This document shows positions 34,319-42,552 of a stretch of 64,000 bases of DNA, piece after piece. Both the position numbers and the translations under genes were made by a program. Location of the stretch: assembly GCA_964519955.1 (NCBI GenBank), contig CAZFLM010000022.1:1-64000 (forward strand), read 5' to 3'. This DNA comes from CAZFLM01 sp964519955 (GTDB taxonomy: Bacteria > Armatimonadota > Chthonomonadetes > Chthonomonadales > CAJBBX01). The first letter of the stretch is position 1. Every line of letters begins with the position of its first letter. The notes beneath the pieces were generated by a model. It did not search any database, was not told the DNA's origin, and worked only from the letters and a program-made list of their open reading frames with translations.

Positions 34319-35251
34319 ATGTCAGACACCATGCGAAACACCCTGGAACAACTAGCGCACACGGCGCGCCGGCCGGCTGCAGCGTTCTCCGGGCTGGCGG
34401 CGCGCATGCGGGAGCGCCTCGGGGCAGGGGAGGGCAAGGCCGTCGCGTTCGACCTGCCGCTGACCCGCAAGCTGACGCACGCCCTGCTGGCCCAGCGCAC
34501 CGCGCTCATCCGCGTCGCCGTCCTCTGGGGCGCCCTGACGCTGGTCTCGGGCGCTGCCGCCCAGACAGCCCTGCCGATACCGAACATCTCGGTCGGCATG
34601 GGCGCGGCGAGGAAGCCCGAGGACGTCGCCGTCACGCTGCAGGTCATGATGCTGCTGACCGTGCTGACGCTCGCGCCGTCGATCCTGATCATGACGACGG
34701 CGTTCACGCGGATCGTGATCGTGCTCTCGATCCTGCGCAGCGCCATCGGCATCCAGAACGTGCCGCCGAACCAGGTGCTCGTGGGGCTCGCCCTGTTCAT
34801 GACCTTCTTCGTCATGCGGCCTACGTTCGACCAGATCAACCGCGAAGCGCTGGAGCCCTACTTCGCGAAGAAGATCACGTTCCAGACCGCCACCGATCGC
34901 GCCGTGAACCCGCTGCGGGGCTTCATGATCCGCCAGTCCTACCGGAAGGATCTCAACTTCTTCATCAACATGGCGCGGCTGCCCAAGCGCCCGGCGACGG
35001 CCGCCGATGTCCCGGTCAGCGTCGTCATCCCGGCCTTCATCACCAGCGAGCTTAAGACGGCCTTCATCATCGGCTTCTACATCTACCTGCCGTTCCTGGT
35101 CATCGACATCGTCGTCGCGTCGACCATGATGAGCATGGGCATGATGATGCTGCCGCCGACCCTCATCGCCCTGCCCGCGAAGATCCTCCTCTTCGTGCTG
35201 GCGGACGGGTGGTCGCTGCTGCTCGGCTCGCTCGCGAAGGGGTTCAAGTAG
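34319..35251 (+). CDS. fliP: flagellar export gate protein FliP
   Basis: Core of the FliPQR export gate, 310 aa. After a long N-terminal region (1-60) and a signal-like helix (VAVLWGALTLVSGAAAQTAL), the family body follows: LQVMMLLTVLTLAPSILIMT, TAFTRIVIVLSILRSAIG, IPAFITSELKTAFIIGF and MSMGMMMLPPTLIALPAKIL. The N-terminal extension is longer than the E. coli form. The start overlaps no gene; GGGATG lies directly after fliO. Confidence 0.97.
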   Translation: MSDTMRNTLEQLAHTARRPAAAFSGLAARMRERLGAGEGKAVAFDLPLTRKLTHALLAQRTALIRVAVLWGALTLVSGAAAQTALPIPNISVGMGAARKPEDVAVTLQVMMLLTVLTLAPSILIMTTAFTRIVIVLSILRSAIGIQNVPPNQVLVGLALFMTFFVMRPTFDQINREALEPYFAKKITFQTATDRAVNPLRGFMIRQSYRKDLNFFINMARLPKRPATAADVPVSVVIPAFITSELKTAFIIGFYIYLPFLVIDIVVASTMMSMGMMMLPPTLIALPAKILLFVLADGWSLLLGSLAKGFK

Positions 35252-35257
35252 ACGCCC

Positions 35258-35527
35258 ATGAGCCAGAGCGAAGTCCTCAACGTCGGCCGCGACTTCATGA
35301 TGGTCACGCTGCAGCTCGCGCTCCCGGTCCTGCTCTTCGGGCTGGTGGCCGGCGTGCTGGTCAGCATCTTCCAGGCCGTCACGATGATCCAGGAGTTCAC
35401 CCTGACCTTCGTGCCCAAGCTGCTCGCCGTCATCCTCGCCCTGGCGATCTTCGGGGCCTGGATGCTCTCCACGATGGTCAACTTCCTGGTGCGCACGTTC
35501 TCGCACATGCCGCCGGTGACGAGTTAG
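35258..35527 (+). CDS. fliQ: flagellar export gate protein FliQ
   Basis: Small gate protein of 89 aa with two transmembrane helices, the normal length. It shows VGRDFMMVTLQLALPVLLFG, LVAGVLVSIFQAVTMIQEFT and LTFVPKLLAVILALAIFGAW. It sits 6 bp after fliP and 10 bp before fliR in the invariant P-Q-R order. Confidence 0.96.
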   Translation: MSQSEVLNVGRDFMMVTLQLALPVLLFGLVAGVLVSIFQAVTMIQEFTLTFVPKLLAVILALAIFGAWMLSTMVNFLVRTFSHMPPVTS

Positions 35528-35537
35528 CCACGCCGCC

Positions 35538-36308
35538 ATGCCGATCGACCTGCGCGAGTTCTGGGCGTTCCTGCTGGTCTTCTCCCGCGTGACCTCTCTC
35601 GTGGCCACCGCGCCCGTGTTCGGCACCCGCACCGTGCCGGCGACGGCGAAGATCGGGCTCGCCGGTCTGGTGAGCCTGGCCGCCGTGCCGCTGGTGCTGC
35701 CGCACTCGCCGAGGCCGCCGGCCGACCTGTTCTCGCTGATCGGCCAGATCGGCGCCGAAGTCGCGATGGGGGTGCTGCTCGGGTTCTGCGCGACGCTCAT
35801 CTTCTCCGCCGTGCAGATCGCCGGCACGCTCATCGACACTCAGATCGGGTTCGGCGTCATGAGCGTCCTGAATCCGTACACCCAGCAGCCCACCGCGGCG
35901 ATCGGGCAGTTCTACTACCAGCTCGCCATCACGATGTTCCTGCTCGGTAACGGGCACAACTACCTGATCGGGGCCGTGGTCGGCAGCTTCAGCCTGGTGG
36001 GGCCGGGCGCCGCCCACTTCTCCGCCAATATGCCCAACCTGGTGACCGGCGTCGTCGGGCAGTTGTTCGTCCTGGCGTTCACCATCGCCGTCCCCGCGGC
36101 CGCCGTGCTGCTCGTGGTGGACGTGTCGCTGGCCATCGTCGCGCGGGCCGTGCCGCAGATGAACGTGTTCATCGTCGGCATGCCCGCCAAAGTCATCGTT
36201 GGCCTGCTCACCGTCGCGCTGCTGCTGCCGGCGCTGGCGCTGGCGTTCGGCCAGATCGTGCCGACCATCGATACCGTGTACCGCGTGCTGATCCCCGCGG
36301 CGAGGTAA
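35538..36308 (+). CDS. fliR: flagellar export gate protein FliR
   Basis: Export gate protein of 256 aa with about six membrane helices. It shows FWAFLLVFSRVTSLVATAPV, EVAMGVLLGFCATLIFSAVQ, GTLIDTQIGFGVMSVLNP and PAAAVLLVVDVSLAIVARAV followed by PQMNVFIVGMP, a strong FliR signature. It is separated from flhB by 3 bp and is not fused to it. Confidence 0.97.
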   Translation: MPIDLREFWAFLLVFSRVTSLVATAPVFGTRTVPATAKIGLAGLVSLAAVPLVLPHSPRPPADLFSLIGQIGAEVAMGVLLGFCATLIFSAVQIAGTLIDTQIGFGVMSVLNPYTQQPTAAIGQFYYQLAITMFLLGNGHNYLIGAVVGSFSLVGPGAAHFSANMPNLVTGVVGQLFVLAFTIAVPAAAVLLVVDVSLAIVARAVPQMNVFIVGMPAKVIVGLLTVALLLPALALAFGQIVPTIDTVYRVLIPAAR

Positions 36309-36311
36309 CCA

Positions 36312-37394
36312 ATGCCCGACGACGACAGGACCGAGCCCGCAACCCCCAAGAAGCGCGCAGAGCTGCGTCGCCGCGGCCGCGTCTGCAAGAGCCAGGATCT
36401 CGGCTCCATTGTCTGCTTCCTGGGCATCATCATGGCGCTGCATGCGTTCGGCGGCGTGTCGGCCGCGCACATGAAGCGCTACCTGCTCGAATCGATGGCC
36501 GTGCTCCAGGCGCATCCCGACCTGACGTACCAGAGCGTCGGCCAGGTCGCCTACCGGGCGGGCACAGTCGTCGTGCAGGCGCTCGCCCCGTTCGCGGGCA
36601 CCGCCCTCCTGCTCGGGATCCTGGTCAACGGTCTCCAGACCGGCTTCATCTTCGCGCCGGAGGCCATGAAGCCGGACCTGCTCCACCTGAACCCGTTGAC
36701 CGGCATGCAGCGCCTCGTCTCGGGCCGAGGTGTCTTCGAGGCGGCCAAGGCCATCTTCAAGATCGCCATCGTCTTCCACGTCGCCGTCAGCACCATATCG
36801 GACGATTACTCGCGCCTGCTCATGACCGGGCAGCAGCCCCTTCCCACCGCGATCGCGACGGTCGGCGACATCCTGTACCGTCTGGCGCTCCGCACCACCA
36901 TCCTCCTCCTCGTGCTGTCGGCCGTCGACTACGGCTATCAGCGGTGGCAGTTCGAGAAGTCCATCCGGATGACGAAGCAGGAGATCAAGGAGGAGACGAA
37001 GTCGAGCGAGGGGAGCCCCATGACCAAGGGGCGCCAGCGCAGCAAGATCCGCCAGATGTATCGCAAGATCATGAAGGGGCAGGTGGCCAAGGCCGACGTG
37101 GTCGTCACCAACCCGACCCACTTCGCCGTGGCCCTGCGCTACGACGCCTCGACGATGAGCGCCCCCGTCGTGGTCGCCAAGGGCGCCGACTTCATGGCGG
37201 CCCACATCCGCGAGCTGGCCAAGCAGCACGACGTGCCCATCGTCGAGAACCCCCCGCTGGCCCGAGCCCTCTTCAAGGCCGTCGACATCGGCGAGGAGGT
37301 GCCCGGCAACCTCTACACCGCCGTCGCCGAGCTGCTCGCGTACGTCTACCAGATCGATCGCCGCCGCAAGCCGTCGGCCTGGGCGACCGCGTAG
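36312..37394 (+). CDS. flhB: flagellar export switch protein FlhB
   Basis: Substrate-specificity switch of the flagellar export apparatus, 360 aa. It opens DRTEPATPKKRAELRRRGRV, has four membrane helices, then the cytoplasmic domain with the autocleavage site NPTH at 267-270 (VVTNPTHFAVALRYD) and KGADFMAAHIRELAKQHDVP. It ends the flagellar run; flhA, usually next, is absent here. The last 31 bp recur exactly at 39981-40011 in another frame. Confidence 0.97.
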   Translation: MPDDDRTEPATPKKRAELRRRGRVCKSQDLGSIVCFLGIIMALHAFGGVSAAHMKRYLLESMAVLQAHPDLTYQSVGQVAYRAGTVVVQALAPFAGTALLLGILVNGLQTGFIFAPEAMKPDLLHLNPLTGMQRLVSGRGVFEAAKAIFKIAIVFHVAVSTISDDYSRLLMTGQQPLPTAIATVGDILYRLALRTTILLLVLSAVDYGYQRWQFEKSIRMTKQEIKEETKSSEGSPMTKGRQRSKIRQMYRKIMKGQVAKADVVVTNPTHFAVALRYDASTMSAPVVVAKGADFMAAHIRELAKQHDVPIVENPPLARALFKAVDIGEEVPGNLYTAVAELLAYVYQIDRRRKPSAWATA

Positions 37395-37761
37395 ACAGCA
37401 TCATCGGAGCGGCCGCAGTGGCAGCTTGTCCCGATGGTCGCACCAACGCATTGACAACAGGTGCCCGAACTGGTACTATGGAGCAGTGGTCGTGATTGCC
37501 CGCCAGATCGGCTTTGACACATGTGTCTGGCACTCGCTCACCCGTCGGCGGAGCCCCATGGGCCTCTCGTCTCTGCTCCTGGTTGCTGGCGTAGCGATTG
37601 CTTGGGCGGACCGTGCAGCCCGAGCCCCGCACGCGGTGCCGCTCCACTTCGTGGCCCGACCTCCCCCTCGCCAGCACTTCCGCACGATTGCTCGGTTGTT
37701 TGCCTGCCTCGAAGCGTCAACACCACCGACATGCGGGCCCCGCAGCCCGCGGGAGAGAGCC
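37395..37761 (+). other. flhB-downstream intergenic region with promoter
   Basis: 367 bp without a supported gene. It holds the promoter at 37451-37479 and a perfect 12-bp palindrome GACACATGTGTC at 37516-37527, which could be an operator. A frame with an ATG at 37558 opens hydrophobically but lacks a ribosome-binding site. Confidence 0.6.
37451..37479 (+). promoter_or_regulatory. sigma-70-type promoter
   Basis: TTGACA (37451-37456), 17 bp, TACTAT (37474-37479). It would drive the small secreted protein at 37762 with a leader of about 275 nt. Confidence 0.7.
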
Positions 37762-37995
37762 ATGCGCCTACCAGTACGTCACGCCGTCGCTGCCGCACTG
37801 CTCTCGGTCGCCCTCGCCTGGGCGGTCCCTCCGTCCGGCGCCACCCCGGTTCCACACGCCTACGCAACCCTGACGTCTCCTCTCGATAAGGCTGTGTACC
37901 ACACCGGGGGGAGCGAGATCCAGTACGCCTCGGTCTCATTCGCGTCGACCGATCACTACGTGTCCATCACGGGGGGACGCCTGGGCAACGGATGA
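37762..37995 (+). CDS. small secreted protein, N-terminal part (frameshifted gene)
   Basis: 77 codons with a clear signal peptide (MRLPVRHAVAAALLSVALAW, cleavage probably after SGA) and then about 50 residues of beta-type sequence (YATLTSPLDKAVYHTGGSEI, QYASVSFASTDHYVSITGG). GGGAGAGAG precedes the ATG. The frame stops at 37995, but the -1 frame continues with similar composition to 38255. The junction is a run of six G followed by A (37971-37977), a perfect X-XXY-YYZ slippery heptamer. Either a real -1 frameshift, a lost base, or a broken gene. No family recognised. Confidence 0.6.
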   Translation: MRLPVRHAVAAALLSVALAWAVPPSGATPVPHAYATLTSPLDKAVYHTGGSEIQYASVSFASTDHYVSITGGRLGNG

Positions 37996-38255
37996 CCGCC
38001 CAATGGTCGCTTCACCTCGAGTGCGACAACGTTCTGGCGCGAGACGATTCGCCCGGCAACCAGGCGTTGGTCGTCCTGAACGATGCCGGCGAGTGGCGGC
38101 ACGACGCGAACGGCACTGGCACCATGTCGGTCACGGCCTTGGTGCCCACCGGCAAGAGGAGCGGCGTTGCCTACGCGGACATCGTGCCATCGAGTGGATC
38201 TCCCGCCTCGGCCACAGAGCGGCACCTCCACGAGTTCCAGGTCAAGCGTCCCTAG
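37992..38255 (+). CDS. C-terminal part of the frameshifted secreted protein
   Basis: 87 codons from an ATG overlapping the preceding stop (ATGA). The sequence (TAQWSLHLECDNVLARDDSP, GNQALVVLNDAGEWRHDANG, GTGTMSVTALVPTGKRSGVA) has no signal peptide or ribosome-binding site of its own and looks like the remainder of a secreted beta domain. Read through a -1 shift at 37971-37977 the two parts make one protein of about 164 aa. Alternatively it is translated by coupling as a separate protein. Confidence 0.5.
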   Translation: MTAQWSLHLECDNVLARDDSPGNQALVVLNDAGEWRHDANGTGTMSVTALVPTGKRSGVAYADIVPSSGSPASATERHLHEFQVKRP

Positions 38256-38357
38256 CTGACAGCGGTCAGGTGGGCTCGCCTTGCCGTCCACACGCGAGCC
38301 CCCGCCGCGACCTCGCCCTTCGCCCCGCAGACACAACGCTTGGGAGGGGAAGCCCCG

Positions 38358-40055
38358 ATGAACGCGAGACGAGCCGCTGTTCCTCTTCTGCTGTCGTTTC
38401 TATTGGCGGCGGTCGGGCGTCCAGCCCACGCCCAGAACCTGCCTCCCGAGAAGTGGGCCGAGGACTCCAGACTCGATCAGCGTGTCACTGTCATCGCGCC
38501 GCGCATCTGCGTCGGCGATGTGCTGGAGCGCTTCAGCAAGGCCACCGGTGTCGAGCTGGAAGCCGACTCGAAGGACGGCGCGGCCAACGAGCAGGTGTGC
38601 GTGTGGCTGCACGACGTGCGCCTGGCGGATGCGCTCGATGCCCTCTGGTCGCTGCTCAGCTACGAGAACGCGCTGTGGCGCTGGGATCGGGAGAGGCAGG
38701 GGGAGCACTGGCGCTACGTGCTCTCTCGCCCGCTCAGCGCCCAGCGGCTCGCGCAGTCGCTGCGGGACAAGGCGCAGCGGGACTTCGAGGAGCAGGCCGC
38801 CGCGCTGATGGCAGGCATCGACGCCGACGAGGCGACGCGCAAGCAGCTCGCCGAGCGCGTGCCGTCGGCCGGCCCGCTCCTCGCCGGCAGTGGACGCTTG
38901 CGGTCCGGGCTTCTCCTGCTCCGGGGCGCCCTGTCGCCCAGTGCGCTCGCGTCCGCGCTGGGCGGTGGCGACCCAGTGCGCGTCGCGACCAGCGACCTCG
39001 CGCCGGATGATCGGCAGTTCGTCCACGACGAGTGGGTACTGGCAAGACCGCAGATCAAGGGCGCCGATGGCTCCTGGACGGACGCGCCGGAGCCCGCGTG
39101 GGTGTCCATCGGCGCACCCCTCACGGGTGAGAAGACGACGCGCTCGCTCTACATACAGCTCCAGAACATGGGCGGCTACGCATACATCGGCGGCACGCCC
39201 CTGGAGAAGGCGTTTGGCACGGAGTTGCTGGACCGCTGGATGCTGCCGGGGGATGCTCGGCGGGCCGAAGGCGACACCGCGCCGCTGAAGCCGAAGCCGC
39301 AGCCCGAACTGGCCGCGCGCTCCGAGTTGGAGCGATACCTGGCGGAGCTGTCCGCAGGCATGAAACTCAGCATCCTGGCGCGCCTCGGGACGAACGGCCC
39401 GCCCTTCGCCGCCCCGGTCGAGGGCAGCCCGCTGTCGGACTGGTTGGAGTTCAAGTCGAAGGATGTGCCGCTGATCCAGAACAAGTGGCGCGGCAAGGTG
39501 CTGCTGGTGGCGCCAGGCTGCTGGATCAACGACCCGATCCTGCGGGATCCGCCGCCTTGGCCGGTGATCCGGCACCTGCGCAAGGCGCAGGCGAGGTCCG
39601 GCGGCATGATCGACTTCGAGGCGCTCTGCTGCGGGGCTACGCAGCTCACTCCGGTCCAGATGGGCACGATCGCGCCGGAGTTCGAGGCGTTCGGCCACAC
39701 GCAGTGGCATGCGCTCCTGTCGCGGCTGGGGCGGGCGGACATCGTGCGCCGGCAGATCCTCACGGAGGAGGGCGCGCCGATCGCGCACCTGCTCGAGCCG
39801 ATCGAGCCCATCATCCCCGTAGCCGAGGCCTATGCCAACCGGGCGGTGGCCTCCGTGCGCATCCGGTACACGACCACGGTCGACGAAGGCGTGCCGACCC
39901 GAACCGTCGAGCTGGAGACCCTGGACAAGGACAGGAAGGTGGTGGGTCAGTCCGGCTTCTACTGGAACCCGCCCGGCACTCCGCAAGCCGTCGGCCTGGG
40001 CGACCGCGTAGGCGCTGCGTCGCTCTCCATTGACATCCCGCGCCGGGGTCGCTAG
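38358..40055 (+). CDS. secreted protein with STN-like N-domain, function unknown
   Basis: Exported protein of 565 aa. The signal peptide is 1-25 (VPLLLSFLLAAVGRPAHAQ). Residues about 35-110 (VTVIAPRICVGDVLERFSKA, TGVELEADSKD, VCVWLHDVRLADALDALWSL) match the pattern of the secretin/TonB short N-terminal (STN) domain, which usually binds partners in the periplasm. The remaining 450 residues are not recognised; they include two-Cys segments (APGCW, ALCCG). GGGAGGGG lies 9 nt before the ATG. An in-frame stretch near the end (PQAVGLGDRVG) coincides with the 31-bp sequence shared with flhB. Confidence 0.75.
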   Translation: MNARRAAVPLLLSFLLAAVGRPAHAQNLPPEKWAEDSRLDQRVTVIAPRICVGDVLERFSKATGVELEADSKDGAANEQVCVWLHDVRLADALDALWSLLSYENALWRWDRERQGEHWRYVLSRPLSAQRLAQSLRDKAQRDFEEQAAALMAGIDADEATRKQLAERVPSAGPLLAGSGRLRSGLLLLRGALSPSALASALGGGDPVRVATSDLAPDDRQFVHDEWVLARPQIKGADGSWTDAPEPAWVSIGAPLTGEKTTRSLYIQLQNMGGYAYIGGTPLEKAFGTELLDRWMLPGDARRAEGDTAPLKPKPQPELAARSELERYLAELSAGMKLSILARLGTNGPPFAAPVEGSPLSDWLEFKSKDVPLIQNKWRGKVLLVAPGCWINDPILRDPPPWPVIRHLRKAQARSGGMIDFEALCCGATQLTPVQMGTIAPEFEAFGHTQWHALLSRLGRADIVRRQILTEEGAPIAHLLEPIEPIIPVAEAYANRAVASVRIRYTTTVDEGVPTRTVELETLDKDRKVVGQSGFYWNPPGTPQAVGLGDRVGAASLSIDIPRRGR

Positions 40056-40123
40056 AATGGCGACCATCGATCCGGCCCCCACAGGCTGAGCACGAGGCCC
40101 CGGGGGCGGAGAGGACAGGCGCG

Positions 40124-41323
40124 ATGACCCCGGAGCAGATCAGCCGTCGCTACAACGCGTGGATCGTGGTGCGGCGCTGGGCGGGCACGTGGGTGGACAC
40201 GCTTCTCGTCGCCGCGGTGCTCGGGGGCTTGCTCGCCGCGTGCGGCACGGTGCGCTGCGGGGCCGCGCTGGCCATGTGGTCCCTCTTCCTCGTCGTCTAC
40301 TACGTCGTCCTCGAAGGCTGCACCGGCCGGACCTTCGGCAAGCTCGTGTGCCGCATTGTCGTCGTCGGCCCCGACGGTCGTGCCCCCGGCCTCCGGCGAG
40401 GCGCTATCCGCACGCTCGTCCGCCTCGTGGACGTGAACCCCCTCCTGGCAGGCGGCATCCCGGCCGGCATCGCGGCGCTGGTCACCGAGAGCCGGCAGCG
40501 CCTCGGCGACCTGGCGGCAGGTACGTACGTGCTCAGGGCCGAGGACTTGCCGCTGCTGGCCGCGGGCCCAGGCCCCGAGGGATCGTCGGAGTCCTGGCTG
40601 CCGCCCGGCGATCTGCCGCCAGGCGCCCGCTGGGCCGCGTGGCCCGCGCTCGTCTCGACGCTCGTCTCCATCGCGCTGATCGTGGGCGGCGCCCTGGCCT
40701 ACCGGCACGCCGACGCGACCGAGCACCCCACCACCATCTCCTGTGCGCAGTTCCTCCTGTCGCGCCCCAAGGACGGCTGGTACCGCATCACCGGCTGCCA
40801 GTACAACATCGCCGACGCGGTCTACTACGTGTCCACGTTCGGCGCGCAGTCCGGCGCGGCAGCCGAGGGACCGATCGGCGAACTCTACCTCCCGCTGTTC
40901 GCGAGCGACCCCGACGACCAGACTGAGGCGTCGCTGGTCGTACTGGTGAAGGACGAGAGGCTCCGGCAGATCGTGCGGGAACTGGACCCCATCGATGAGA
41001 ACGATGAGAAGGGCCTCAGGGCGTGGGCAGAGAAGTATCGCAGCGAGGTGCGCTCCCGCAAGGACATCGTCGGCATGGTGTCCGGCAAGGAGGCCGGCGA
41101 TGCCACCCTTCCGGATGAGTTCGCCAAGAGCGGCGGAAAGCGTCTCGCAGGCGACTACCGCGTCATCAGGCAGGGCGAGCAGCCCACGCACTGGGGGCCG
41201 ATCGGCGCCATCGTTGGCGGCGTCTTCGTGGCCGGCCTCGCGCTCATCATCTGGATCATCGCCCTAGTCAGCGCGCAGACGAGCGACACACGCCCCGTGC
41301 CCGCACGGCCCTACGCACCTTAG
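40124..41323 (+). CDS. RDD-family membrane protein with extra C-terminal domain
   Basis: Membrane protein of 399 aa. Residues 14-130 are the RDD domain (RWAGTWVDTLLVAAVLGGLL with the Arg/Asp pair, VVYYVVLEGCTGRTFGKLVC, RQRLGDLAAGTYVL). A further helix follows at about 183-205, then an extracytoplasmic-looking region (210-370) and a C-terminal helix (365-388, IVGGVFVAGLALIIWIIALV). RDD proteins have been linked to transport or sodium tolerance, but no function can be fixed here. Confidence 0.8.
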   Translation: MTPEQISRRYNAWIVVRRWAGTWVDTLLVAAVLGGLLAACGTVRCGAALAMWSLFLVVYYVVLEGCTGRTFGKLVCRIVVVGPDGRAPGLRRGAIRTLVRLVDVNPLLAGGIPAGIAALVTESRQRLGDLAAGTYVLRAEDLPLLAAGPGPEGSSESWLPPGDLPPGARWAAWPALVSTLVSIALIVGGALAYRHADATEHPTTISCAQFLLSRPKDGWYRITGCQYNIADAVYYVSTFGAQSGAAAEGPIGELYLPLFASDPDDQTEASLVVLVKDERLRQIVRELDPIDENDEKGLRAWAEKYRSEVRSRKDIVGMVSGKEAGDATLPDEFAKSGGKRLAGDYRVIRQGEQPTHWGPIGAIVGGVFVAGLALIIWIIALVSAQTSDTRPVPARPYAP

Positions 41324-41345
41324 GCCAACCCAAAGGGAGACCCAC

Positions 41346-42449
41346 ATGCACTACTTCGCCGCGGCTGTCCTCCTACTCGCCGCGCTGCCGGTCATCGCCG
41401 CCCAGGCCCCGCTCACGCACGTCGACGTCTTCACGTCCGGCCAGGATGGCTACGCGATGTACCGCATTCCGGCCATCGAGGTCGCTCCGGACGGCTCGCT
41501 GCTGGCCTTCGCCGAGGCGCGGAAGTACAACGGCGGCGACCCGGGCATGGAGAACAACGAGATCGACCTCGTGATGAAGCGCAGCACCGATGGCGGCAAG
41601 ACGTGGTCGCCGATGCAGCTCATCGAGCATGCCGGCGAGCGTTGGTCGGCGGCCAACCCCGCGACGGTGGTGGATCGGAAGACGAAGCGCGTCTGGGTGC
41701 TCTACCTGCGCAACAAGCCCAACCGCGACACCGACGCCTCGCGCCCGGGCACGGACGACACCCAGACGCTCGCCCGCTGGAGCGATGACAACGGCCAGAC
41801 CTGGTCGAAGCCAGCCGACCTGACAGAGGCGTGCCGCGACATGGCGGACCCGAAGTGGACGTGCAGCGTCATCGGGCCCGGCGGCGCCATCCAAACGCGC
41901 AAGGGCAGGCTCCTCTTCGCGGCCTGGAAGGCGAAGCCCTACGTTCCGTTCGCGGTCTACAGCGACGACCACGGCCGCACGTGGCATCGAGGCGAGCCGG
42001 TGCCTGGCGCGCAGGGCGGCAACGAGTGCCAGGTCGTCGAGCTGGCCGATGGCACGATCCTGATGGACATCCGCCAGAACGCAGGCACGCACCGCTGGCT
42101 CTCCACCAGCACGGATGGCGGCAAGACGTGGTCCGACCCGCGCCCCGGCGAGACAGTCACGGCGGTGGCCTGCGCCATCGAGCGTGCGTCGCTGAAGCGC
42201 GGGAAAGCCGGCCGCGACTGCATCGTGTGGACCGGCCCCAAGGGCCCCGCGCGCAAGGCCCTCGTCGCCCGCCTGAGCTTCGACGAGGCCCAAACCTTCG
42301 CCGACGAACGCCCCATCACCGACGAGCTGGCCGCCTACTCCGACCTGGCGCAGCTCAAGGGCGGCGCGGTCGGTGTCCTCTGGGAGCGCGCAAACTACCG
42401 ATACATCACGTACACCGTGCTGACGAAGGAGTTCCTGGCGCCGAAGTAG
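41346..42449 (+). CDS. exo-alpha-sialidase (GH33)
   Basis: Secreted sialidase of 367 aa with a signal peptide (1-19). It has the YRIP motif at 39-42 (Arg40 of the Arg triad), four Asp-boxes (STDGGKTW 80-87, SDDNGQTW 146-153, SDDHGRTW 206-213, STDGGKTW 255-262), a candidate catalytic Glu in NECQVVEL (Glu227) and Arg in THRW. The six-bladed propeller length is normal. It would release sialic acid or a related nonulosonate from glycans. AAAGGGAGA lies upstream of the ATG. No sialic-acid catabolic genes are nearby. Confidence 0.9.
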   Translation: MHYFAAAVLLLAALPVIAAQAPLTHVDVFTSGQDGYAMYRIPAIEVAPDGSLLAFAEARKYNGGDPGMENNEIDLVMKRSTDGGKTWSPMQLIEHAGERWSAANPATVVDRKTKRVWVLYLRNKPNRDTDASRPGTDDTQTLARWSDDNGQTWSKPADLTEACRDMADPKWTCSVIGPGGAIQTRKGRLLFAAWKAKPYVPFAVYSDDHGRTWHRGEPVPGAQGGNECQVVELADGTILMDIRQNAGTHRWLSTSTDGGKTWSDPRPGETVTAVACAIERASLKRGKAGRDCIVWTGPKGPARKALVARLSFDEAQTFADERPITDELAAYSDLAQLKGGAVGVLWERANYRYITYTVLTKEFLAPK

Positions 42450-42471
42450 GCAGGGCGCCAGCCCAGACCAA

Positions 42472-42520
42472 GGACGGGCGCCGTGGCGGCCTGGGACTCC
42501 GTGCCCGTCCAGTGCAACTC
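42472..42520 (+). repeat. degenerate hairpin repeat copy
   Basis: GGACGGGC (42472-42479) pairs perfectly with GCCCGTCC (42503-42510); the loop is enlarged to 23 nt. The 3' flank AGTGCAACTCAT matches the flank of other copies. Confidence 0.6.
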
Positions 42521-42552
42521 ATTCAGATGAGACGCCGACGGGGGAGGGCGCC

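Noticed and set aside
37521..37889. 122-aa plus-strand frame in the flhB downstream gap
   Set aside because: No ribosome-binding site, Pro/Arg/Ser-rich translation typical of an off-frame reading, and it overlaps the signal-peptide gene.
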